From Halovivax sp. (GTDB taxonomy: Archaea; Halobacteriota; Halobacteria; Halobacteriales; Natrialbaceae): a DNA stretch of 6,201 nucleotides. Under the pieces are notes generated by a model. That model made no database searches. It was given only the letters and a program-made list of their open reading frames with translations, and was not told where the DNA came from. Each line of letters starts with the position of its first letter. The first letter of the stretch is position 1. The position numbers were made by a program, and so were the translations under genes. Of this stretch, positions 1-4,803 are shown piece by piece. Location: positions 1-6,201 of the forward strand of contig SLIS01000374.1 in NCBI GenBank assembly GCA_007135505.1, read 5' to 3'.

Positions 1-1314
1 GACCGCGAGCAGGTGGTCCGCGAGCAGGAACTCGTGAACCATGCTCGGGACCTCCTCGACGGGCCGCGGTGTCGTCTCGTACAGCGGCCGCCGCTCGTCA
101 CCCCGAAGTTCGGTCTCCATCGCGTGGCCGAGCTCGTGGGCGAAGTGAAACAGCGAGCGGATGCTCCCGTCGTAACACAGCGAGAGGTACGCGCCGCGAC
201 CCGAGGCGGACAGACAGTAGACGACCTCGCGCTTTTCCGCCGCCGGATAGACGTCGACGCGCCGCTCGCCGAGCAGGGTTTCGAGCCGAGACTGGTAGTT
301 CGTACCGAGCGGTTCGACGGCTGCCACCACGTGCTCGCAGGCCTCGTCGTACGGAATCGTCGGTTCCGGCGCGTCGGTGATCGGTACGGATAGATCCCAG
401 GGTCGGAGGGGCTCGACGTCGAGGTGGTCCCGACGGTGGCGCTGGAGCCGGTGGAACGGTTCCAGCGAGGCGGTGACCGACGCCACTAGTTCGTCGTGAA
501 CCGCGACCGGAAACGAGCAGTGAAGGCCCGTCTCCGGATAGCTCGGCTTCGAGAGCGCCCGGTCGCGAATCGACTCGTAGCCGCGGGCCCCGGCGAGGCG
601 GGCGTGAGTCCGGAGCTTCTCGATCCAGGCCGTCGCGATGGCATTCGCCCGCCGGTCGAGCGCGTCGTAAAACGCCTCGTACACCCGGCGTCGAAAGTCG
701 CGGTCGGGATCTTTCAGGAGCTGTCCCCGACCGTACCACCGAACGGCGACCGGCTCCCCGTCGGGGCCCTCGACGGTCGGCGGCTCGAAGTCCTCGTCGC
801 AGACCGCCGTCAGCGTTCGATCGTGACCGTCGAGGACGTCGCCGAAGGTCGCGAGGAAGGGTTCGCGGTCGGCGTCGGCATCTGGTGCTGCGGCTGCGTT
901 CTCGAGAAAGCGCTCGAAGGGCTCGAGAACGGTGTCGTCGGCGACCGCCCCGTCTAGTTGCGAAGCGTGAGACCGCACGTACCGTCGCAGTTCGGTCGTC
1001 AGCGCGTCGACATCGCTCTCGAGCGATCGAACGCGGTCGCGCAGTTCGACGGCTCGTTCGTCCGCGAGGTCGATCGTTCGGCGGACCTCCGCGTAACAGA
1101 TCAACCGCGTGCGCGCAGCGACGAGTCGTTCGAACTCGGCGAGGAGGCCGCCCACCGCGGCGGAATCGGTCCGCGGGTCGGCAAGCGTCTCGCGGAGCGA
1201 TGCGACCGTCGCGGTCGCTCGTTCATACGCGTCGTCGAACGCGTCGGTGGTTTCGTATATCGTGGACGGATCCCACGTGTACTGGTCGTCGATTTCGGAT
1301 CGTGATCGTGTCAT
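1..1314 (-). CDS. pepF: M3-family oligoendopeptidase F, C-terminus cut by window edge
   Basis: This is a zinc metallopeptidase of the M3B (PepF) family, expected to hydrolyse short peptides in the cytoplasm; no signal peptide or membrane segment is seen. The frame is open from an ATG to the left edge and gives 438 residues; PepF proteins are usually about 600, so roughly 160 C-terminal residues are missing. The N-terminus (RSEIDDQYTWDPSTIYET) matches the usual PepF opening and supports this start. A helical N-terminal domain covers about residues 20-250 and leads into the peptidase domain. The active site is HELGH at 393-397: H393 and H397 bind zinc and E394 is catalytic. The third zinc ligand is probably E421 in VEEVPS, 24 residues after H397. 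The substrate-side loop before HELGH (about 361-384) is unusual: the common SGAY/F reads EVVY, although the spacing is kept. No Shine-Dalgarno or clear TATA box precedes the ATG. Family assignment is secure; substrates are unknown. Confidence 0.93.
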   Translation of the reverse strand, partial: MTRSRSEIDDQYTWDPSTIYETTDAFDDAYERATATVASLRETLADPRTDSAAVGGLLAEFERLVAARTRLICYAEVRRTIDLADERAVELRDRVRSLESDVDALTTELRRYVRSHASQLDGAVADDTVLEPFERFLENAAAAPDADADREPFLATFGDVLDGHDRTLTAVCDEDFEPPTVEGPDGEPVAVRWYGRGQLLKDPDRDFRRRVYEAFYDALDRRANAIATAWIEKLRTHARLAGARGYESIRDRALSKPSYPETGLHCSFPVAVHDELVASVTASLEPFHRLQRHRRDHLDVEPLRPWDLSVPITDAPEPTIPYDEACEHVVAAVEPLGTNYQSRLETLLGERRVDVYPAAEKREVVYCLSASGRGAYLSLCYDGSIRSLFHFAHELGHAMETELRGDERRPLYETTPRPVEEVPSMVHEFLLADHLLAV

Positions 1315-1454
1315 CGTGTGGTTGGATGGGTGGGTACGCACGACGTCCCGAACGCCGACGAGATCGGCGCTCAAGACTTGGAACGTCGCGCCGAACGACG
1401 CGACTTCACGGTGTCTACGTACCCCGGATTGGTCGGTAAGCGAGGCTGCGACTG

Positions 1455-1475
1455 ACCGACGTCTACGACGTCGGT
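1455..1475. repeat. Perfect palindrome, 9-base arms, candidate operator
   Basis: The arms ACCGACGTC (1455-1463) and GACGTCGGT (1467-1475) are exact reverse complements separated by TAC. The element lies 141 bases upstream of the peptidase ATG and about 134 bases beyond the phosphodiesterase stop. It could be a dimeric regulator site or an RNA hairpin ending the upstream transcript. No T-tract follows it on the minus strand, so a protein-binding site is somewhat more likely. The pairing is seen directly; the function is inferred. Confidence 0.45.
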
Positions 1476-1560
1476 GGGAATTCCGGGTTCAGAAACGAGT
1501 AGAGCGGGTCATCGATCGCTGCCGTTGGTCGCTTCGTTGCTCGCTCGTCAGTTAATCGTT

Positions 1561-1575
1561 CCGGCTCCGCGCCGG
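1561..1575 (-). terminator. Possible hairpin downstream of the phosphodiesterase gene
   Basis: CCGGC and GCCGG pair around a 5-base loop about 34 bases after the phosphodiesterase stop. On the minus strand an AT-richer stretch, AACGATTAACTG, follows it. Archaeal termination depends more on U-rich tracts than on hairpins, and no real T-run is present, so this is only a weak candidate. Confidence 0.2.
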
Positions 1576-1608
1576 CCGTGGGACCTAGCCGAGCCGATCG
1601 CGGCGTAC

Positions 1609-2433
1609 TTACAACTCGTACACTTCGCCGTCGACCGCCAGCGGTTCCTCGAACGCCTCCTCGGCCGGGTAGAAGTGTGCGAGGTGAACGAGTCGCGTTT
1701 CCGCGGCGTCTAACTCCTCGGCCAGCGCCAGGGCGCCCTCCCGCGTCATGTGCTTGGTGCCGAACGTCCGGGGGACGCCGTCCGGGCCCTCGTGTCGGCC
1801 GCCGAGCGGGTGGTGCTCACAGAGGTGGGCCGGGACGATCGCGTCCGCGAGAAAGAGGTCGGGATCTGCAAGTACCTCGCGAGAGCGTGCCGGCACGTCG
1901 TAGGACGTATCACCGGACACCGACAGCTTCGCGCCGGTCTCGGGATCCTCGATGGCCAGCCCGTAGCAGACCAGCGGTGGGTGATCCACCGGGACGAGGG
2001 TCACTTCGAATCCGCAGGTCTCGAACGGCTCGAACGGCGTCTCGGCCGAGACCGAGACCGCGTCGAGGTAGTGGTAGTCCGCGGCGACCGTCTCGGCGAC
2101 GCTCCGGCCGGTCTTCGGATCGGTCTCGTCCGGCGCGAAGACGTCGACGTCGTCGACGAGCCGGTACGTGTTCCCCAGGCCGTCGAGGTGATCGAAGTGG
2201 ACGTGCGTGATTGCGATCGCGTCGGGGAGCGAGACGCCCTCGCGGAGGAACTGGTAGCGAAAGTCGGGGCTGGCGTCGATCAGCAGCGACTCCCCGGTGC
2301 GGTCGTTCTCGACGTGGACCGAAAAGCGGGTGCGCTCGACGCCGCGCTCGCGGGCGGCCGTACAGGTGTCACAGTCGCAGCCGACGGTGGGCGTCCCGGT
2401 CGTGTCGCCGGTTCCGAGCAGCGTGACCCGCAC
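1609..2433 (-). CDS. PhnP-like metallo-beta-lactamase-fold phosphodiesterase
   Basis: This 274-residue cytoplasmic hydrolase resembles PhnP, which opens 5-phosphoribosyl 1,2-cyclic phosphate in phosphonate breakdown. The N-terminus (LLGTGDTTGTPTVGCDCDTC) carries the family's glycine-rich strand and a CxCxxC cluster, C19, C21 and C24, used in PhnP as a structural zinc site with a C-terminal histidine. The catalytic motif HVHFDH spans 77-82. Further dinuclear-site ligands are probably H151 (VDH), D175 (SGDT) and H250; H253, three residues later, would complete the structural zinc site, the spacing seen in E. coli PhnP. The start is GTG, chosen because it places the first beta-strand at residue 2 and has AGGTGA six bases upstream. 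A short leader ORF ends one base before it. No phn genes are in the window, so the substrate may be another cyclic phosphodiester. Fold and metal sites are confident; the exact substrate is not. Confidence 0.9.
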   Translation of the reverse strand: MRVTLLGTGDTTGTPTVGCDCDTCTAARERGVERTRFSVHVENDRTGESLLIDASPDFRYQFLREGVSLPDAIAITHVHFDHLDGLGNTYRLVDDVDVFAPDETDPKTGRSVAETVAADYHYLDAVSVSAETPFEPFETCGFEVTLVPVDHPPLVCYGLAIEDPETGAKLSVSGDTSYDVPARSREVLADPDLFLADAIVPAHLCEHHPLGGRHEGPDGVPRTFGTKHMTREGALALAEELDAAETRLVHLAHFYPAEEAFEEPLAVDGEVYEL

Positions 2434-2434
2434 G

Positions 2435-2506
2435 TCAGCTCACCTGTCGGTTGGTGGATCGCCCACCGGTCGGCGGCTCGCGGGCGAGTGTTCGTGACCA
2501 CGTCAT
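2435..2506 (-). CDS. Possible 23-residue leaderless leader peptide upstream of the phosphodiesterase gene
   Basis: An ATG lies 28 bases from the first base of a TATA box (2529-2534), the spacing expected if transcription starts at the A of the AUG, as in leaderless haloarchaeal mRNAs. The frame runs 23 codons, beginning MTWSRTLARE and ending NRQVS, and stops with TGA one base before the phosphodiesterase GTG. It contains that gene's Shine-Dalgarno in its last codons. The phosphodiesterase is in a different frame, so this is not an N-terminal extension. The peptide has five Arg and one Glu, unlike the acidic proteins around it, which suggests that any role is regulatory (translational coupling) rather than that of a conserved protein. 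It may equally be an untranslated leader that happens to hold an ATG. Confidence 0.4.
   Translation of the reverse strand: MTWSRTLAREPPTGGRSTNRQVS
2440..2445 (-). promoter_or_regulatory. Shine-Dalgarno for the phosphodiesterase GTG start
   Basis: AGGTGA matches six bases complementary to the archaeal 16S rRNA 3' end and sits six bases before the GTG. It fixes the start of the phosphodiesterase. It overlaps the last codons of the leader ORF, so ribosomes on that ORF would cover or reload at this site. Confidence 0.7.
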
Positions 2507-2528
2507 CGCTCCGGCGTTCGAAGCCGCG

Positions 2529-2534
2529 ATATAA
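2529..2534 (-). promoter_or_regulatory. TATA box of the phosphodiesterase transcript
   Basis: The minus strand reads CACCCTTATATCGCGG, the clearest AT-rich box in an otherwise GC-rich spacer. It has a purine-rich GAGAAA upstream that could serve as a BRE. Its centre is about 25 bases from the A of the ATG at 2506, so initiation is predicted at or next to that base. The phosphodiesterase would then have a leader of about 73 bases. Confidence 0.65.
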
Positions 2535-2555
2535 GGGTGTTTCTCGACCGGGTGC

Positions 2556-2572
2556 GCCGGCTGGTCGCCGGC
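2556..2572 (-). terminator. GC-rich hairpin downstream of the AAA+ gene
   Basis: Two copies of GCCGGC flank TGGTC and can form a 6-bp stem with a 5-base loop, starting 15 bases after the AAA+ stop. No T-run follows on the minus strand. It lies about 22 bases upstream of the phosphodiesterase TATA box, so it separates the two transcription units and could act in termination or as a binding site. Confidence 0.25.
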
Positions 2573-2586
2573 CCCGGCCTGGACGT

Positions 2587-4032
2587 TCAATCGTCGTGGC
2601 CGTGTTCGTGATCGTGCCCGCCGGGTTCCCCGTGGTCGTGACGGTGTCCGCCGTCGCTCGACGCGCCGATGTCGCCGCCGGCGACCAGCGCCTCGTGATC
2701 GCCCTCGATCATGTCCATGTTCTTCAGGTTGTCCCGCTCCTCGAAATCTTCGACCGCGTCCTCGAGGTCGGTCTGGGTGAGCGTCGTTCGGTTCTCGGTG
2801 AGCGCTTCGAGGACGGCCTCGCGCAGCACCATCCGGAGGTCGCTGCCCGTGAGTCCCTCGGTGATCTCCGCGATCGCGCCGGGGTCGAACTCCTCGATGT
2901 CCATCGTTCGAGTAATCACCCGGAGGATGTCGCTTCGCATTCGCGTGTCCGGCTTGGGGAAGTTGACGATCTCGTCGAAGCGACGCCAGGCGGCCGCGTC
3001 GAGCTGGTCGGGGTGGTTCGTCGCGCCGATGAGGAGGACGTCGTCCTGGATGAGCGAGACGTTGTCGATGCTCTTGAGCAGGGTGTTGACTGCCCGCTTG
3101 AGCGCCGCGTGCTCGTCGCTGCGTCGGGTCTTCGCGACGAAGTCGAACTCGTCGATGAAGAGGATACACGGCGAGAGTCGCTTTGCCACCTCGAACGTCT
3201 TGTCGACGTTCTTGGCGGTTTCGCCCAGGTACTGCGAAGTGATCATCGACAGTTTGACCTCGACGAACGGGAGGTCCATGTCCCGGGCGAGCGCTCTCGC
3301 CGTCGAGGTCTTGCCCGTTCCCGGCGGGCCGACGAACAGCAGTTTGCCGATCTCGCGCAACCCGATGTCCGCGAGGTAGTCGCGGTGTTCGATCGCCTTC
3401 GCGATCTTGTTGATCTCGGCCTCCTGGTCGTCGGTGAGAACGAGGTCGTCGAGCGTGAGATCGATCTCTTCCGGTGCGCGGACCTCGACGAGGTCTAACA
3501 TCTCCTCGTCCTCCTCGTCGGCGAAGTACTCCTGGAGCAGTCCGTCGATCCAGACGCGATCGGCCTGGATCGGCCGGTTCTCCTCGCGGGCCGTTTCGTA
3601 GTCGACGTCGACGCCCTCCGCGTCCTCGAAGTACTTCGCGAGGACCGGATTGGCACGCAGTTGGTCGTCCTCGACCCGATCCAGGAACCACGACTCGGCC
3701 ATCTCGCGTTCGGTGAACGAGATCGTCCCCGAGAAGTCGTCGCGCTCGGTGAACATGAGGCCGGATACCGCCTCCCAGGGCTGGTCGATCCCCGTCGCCT
3801 CGCGGGCGGTCGCGTTCGTCGTCGCGAGCGGCCGTTCGATCCCGCCGCGGGCGACGCCGCGTCGACCGGCGGAGCCGTCCTCCTCGTCGGCGTCGTCGCC
3901 CGCACCGACGCTTCCGGACCAGAAGACGCGACGATACGCGGGTGGCAGGTCGTTCTCGTCGAACGACCGGTCGTCCGTGTACACGGCCGCCGTCAGCAGA
4001 AACGCCACGACGTCCATCGTCCGATCAGTCAT
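2587..4032 (-). CDS. AAA+ ATPase with uncharacterised N-terminal domain and His-rich tail
   Basis: This 481-residue soluble protein has a single AAA module resembling the Cdc48/proteasomal-ATPase/katanin class. The module covers about 195-440: Walker A GPPGTGKT (235-242), pore-loop-like SQYLGE with aromatic Y268, Walker B CILFIDE (289-295, D294 and E295), sensor 1 N339 in GATNHPDQLD, an arginine-finger region AWRRFDE (R350/R351), and a sensor-2 segment GLTGSDLR (394-400). Such proteins form ATP-driven rings that unfold or remodel substrates. The N-terminal 190 residues, probably the substrate or partner module, match nothing I recognise; they include a short hydrophobic helix (8-17) and an acidic stretch (172-180). 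The last 20 residues hold seven histidines in H-x-H spacing (463-479), suggesting metal binding. The ATG at 4032 is used; a second Met is at residue 6. There is no Shine-Dalgarno, and a TTAA box at -30 fits leaderless transcription. ATPase assignment is secure; the cellular target is unknown. Confidence 0.9.
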   Translation of the reverse strand: MTDRTMDVVAFLLTAAVYTDDRSFDENDLPPAYRRVFWSGSVGAGDDADEEDGSAGRRGVARGGIERPLATTNATAREATGIDQPWEAVSGLMFTERDDFSGTISFTEREMAESWFLDRVEDDQLRANPVLAKYFEDAEGVDVDYETAREENRPIQADRVWIDGLLQEYFADEEDEEMLDLVEVRAPEEIDLTLDDLVLTDDQEAEINKIAKAIEHRDYLADIGLREIGKLLFVGPPGTGKTSTARALARDMDLPFVEVKLSMITSQYLGETAKNVDKTFEVAKRLSPCILFIDEFDFVAKTRRSDEHAALKRAVNTLLKSIDNVSLIQDDVLLIGATNHPDQLDAAAWRRFDEIVNFPKPDTRMRSDILRVITRTMDIEEFDPGAIAEITEGLTGSDLRMVLREAVLEALTENRTTLTQTDLEDAVEDFEERDNLKNMDMIEGDHEALVAGGDIGASSDGGHRHDHGEPGGHDHEHGHDD

Positions 4033-4058
4033 TCCCCGGAAGTTCTCGCTTTAGAGCC

Positions 4059-4062
4059 TTAA
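4059..4062 (-). promoter_or_regulatory. Weak TATA-like box upstream of the AAA+ gene
   Basis: On the minus strand GTTAAGG places TTAA at -30 to -27 from the ATG, the box-A position for a leaderless transcript. The absence of a Shine-Dalgarno agrees with this. The match to a TATA box is short, so this is tentative. Confidence 0.35.
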
Positions 4063-4075
4063 CGGCGTCGTCTCG

Positions 4076-4096
4076 TCGACGACCGTCGGTCGTCGA
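4076..4096. repeat. Perfect palindrome upstream of the AAA+ gene, candidate operator
   Basis: The arms TCGACGACC (4076-4084) and GGTCGTCGA (4088-4096) are exact reverse complements around a 3-base centre, GTC. The element starts 14 bases upstream of the TATA-like box, where an archaeal activator or BRE-proximal repressor would bind. The right arm recurs at 4122-4130, within a 12-base direct repeat GTCGGTCGTCGA (4085-4096 and 4119-4130; starts 34 bases apart). The pairing is seen directly; regulation of the AAA+ gene is inferred. Confidence 0.5.
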
Positions 4097-4121
4097 ACGG
4101 GCGAGGACTGCGGCCACGGTC

Positions 4122-4130
4122 GGTCGTCGA
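4122..4130. repeat. Third copy of the GGTCGTCGA half-site
   Basis: This is an exact copy of the right arm of the palindrome at 4076-4096, in the same orientation and 34 bases further upstream of the AAA+ gene, extended to 12 identical bases on its left (from 4119). No inverted partner is present, so it would be a single half-site. Confidence 0.4.
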
Positions 4131-4146
4131 GGTCGACTGACTCGTG

Positions 4147-4184
4147 AAAACGGGTGCAGGGTGTCTCAGCGGAATTGAACCGCT
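4147..4184 (-). terminator. Candidate terminator of the cupredoxin gene
   Basis: AGCGG/CCGCT (4168-4172 and 4180-4184) can pair across a 7-base loop that overlaps the cupredoxin stop codon. About 20 bases downstream on the minus strand is CCCGTTTTCACG, the only T-run of four in this spacer (4147-4150). Archaeal termination mainly needs the T-run. The hairpin and the tract are not adjacent, so confidence is modest. Confidence 0.3.
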
Positions 4185-4662
4185 ACTCGACGATCAGGTC
4201 GCCGACTTGCTGTGAGTGGAAGTTGCAGACGTACTGGGCCATCTCACTCGTGGCGGTGAACTCGAGCGATGCGCCCTCGTCCACGTCGCCGATGGGGTCC
4301 GTCACCAGATCGTTGACGGTTTCGCCGCCGTCGTCCTGAATATCGAGATCGTGGGTGGCGCCGTCCGCGTTGATCCACTCCATCGTGTATTCGCCGCCGT
4401 CTTCGAGCTGGAGCGTCGGATTCTCCTCGCCCTCGATCGAGGCGGGCTCTAATCCCTCCCAGTGAGAGGAGTAGCCGTCGAAGACGATCGACTCGCCCGA
4501 TTCGATCTCGAACACTTCGTCGCCGCCGTTATCGTCGTCGTTTCCGGGATCCTCGCCGCCGTCATCGTCGTCGCTTCCCAGACAGCCGGCGAACGCGGCT
4601 ACCGTGAGTGATGCGCCAGTCGCCTTCAGAACCGTCCGTCGCGTTGCATTGTGCGATTGCAT
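4183..4662 (-). CDS. Tat-exported lipoprotein with a cupredoxin (halocyanin-like) domain
   Basis: This 159-residue protein is a probable surface-anchored blue-copper electron carrier. Residues 1-27 form a Tat signal (TRRTVLKATG, twin Arg R8/R9) and a lipobox AFAGC, with lipidation and cleavage expected at C27. An Asp/Gly/Asn-rich linker (30-49) follows, as in other haloarchaeal lipoproteins. The cupredoxin domain covers about 50-159. Copper ligands are probably H104 (GATHD), C146 and H149 in YVCNFHSQQVG. The axial Met expected just after the last His (amicyanin has CxxHPxM) is absent; the equivalent position is Gln152, or a residue has been lost. Copper is still likely to bind through the three main ligands. 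The gene stands alone, 141 bases after the MATE stop and 150 bases before the AAA+ start. An upstream ATG at -12 is followed at once by TAA and cannot be the start. Partner oxidases or donors are not in the window. Confidence 0.88.
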   Translation of the reverse strand: MQSHNATRRTVLKATGASLTVAAFAGCLGSDDDDGGEDPGNDDDNGGDEVFEIESGESIVFDGYSSHWEGLEPASIEGEENPTLQLEDGGEYTMEWINADGATHDLDIQDDGGETVNDLVTDPIGDVDEGASLEFTATSEMAQYVCNFHSQQVGDLIVE

Positions 4663-4697
4663 TGTTCGTTACATCTGAGCGTAGCCGTCGAAACCCG

Positions 4698-4704
4698 TTG
4701 AAAA
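4698..4704 (-). promoter_or_regulatory. TATA-like or terminator T-tract before the cupredoxin gene
   Basis: The minus strand reads CCCCCTTTTCAACGGG. TTTTCAA lies at -42 to -36 from the cupredoxin ATG, which would place transcription start about 12 bases upstream of the ATG. The same T-run could instead end the MATE transcript, about 100 bases after its stop. The sequence cannot separate the two roles, and both may apply. Confidence 0.28.
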
Positions 4705-4744
4705 GGGGGTGTCATTCCCGCCCCGTGGGAGAACGAGTGAACAT

Positions 4745-4760
4745 GTTCGGACAGCCGAAC
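4745..4760. repeat. Perfect 6-bp inverted repeat downstream of the MATE gene
   Basis: GTTCGG and CCGAAC flank ACAG, giving a hairpin with a 4-base loop that begins 43 bases after the MATE stop and ends 82 bases before the cupredoxin ATG. No T-tract follows directly; the nearest T-run is about 40 bases downstream on the minus strand. It could be a 3'-end stem of the MATE mRNA or an operator for the cupredoxin gene. Confidence 0.3.
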
Positions 4761-4803
4761 GTCGACGTGACTGGCGTGTGGGCGGATCGACTGTCCCCGG
4801 TCG

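Larger units (their letters stand above)
1315..1608. other. Intergenic spacer between phosphodiesterase and peptidase genes
   Basis: I find no convincing gene here on either strand. The spacer lies after the phosphodiesterase stop and before the peptidase start, both on the minus strand, so it should hold the end of one transcript and the promoter of the other. It contains a perfect palindrome (1455-1475), a small hairpin just past the phosphodiesterase stop (1561-1575), and a weaker inverted repeat, GTCGCG/CGCGAC with an 8-base loop, at 1385-1404. No TATA-like element is visible at the leaderless position for the peptidase ATG, so its transcript may start further upstream. Confidence 0.6.

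Noticed and set aside
98..739. 213-codon minus-strand frame
   Set aside because: It lies in another frame within the peptidase gene, and its Arg/Pro-rich composition is unlike real proteins of this genome. The peptidase frame carries HELGH.
1474..1713. 79-codon plus-strand frame entering the spacer
   Set aside because: Most of it is antisense to the end of the phosphodiesterase gene; it has no recognisable motif, and I found no promoter or ribosome site that supports it.
1750..3498. 582-codon plus-strand open frame
   Set aside because: It is antisense to two well-supported genes with clear active-site motifs, spans the spacer between them, and its translation shows no recognisable domain. 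Long antisense frames are common opposite GC-biased genes.
2435..3691. 418-codon minus-strand frame overlapping the AAA+ gene
   Set aside because: It is an Arg/Pro/Gly-rich out-of-frame shadow of the AAA+ gene; only its last 23 codons, downstream of the TATA box, are of interest and are listed separately.
4161..4190. tRNA-like GGTTCAATTCCG segment on the minus strand
   Set aside because: It resembles a T-arm, but there is no acceptor, D-arm or anticodon arm around it, and it overlaps the cupredoxin stop codon.
4511..4577. Repeated GTC/GCC trinucleotides
   Set aside because: These are the codons of the Asp/Gly-rich lipoprotein linker, a normal low-complexity feature of haloarchaeal lipoproteins.
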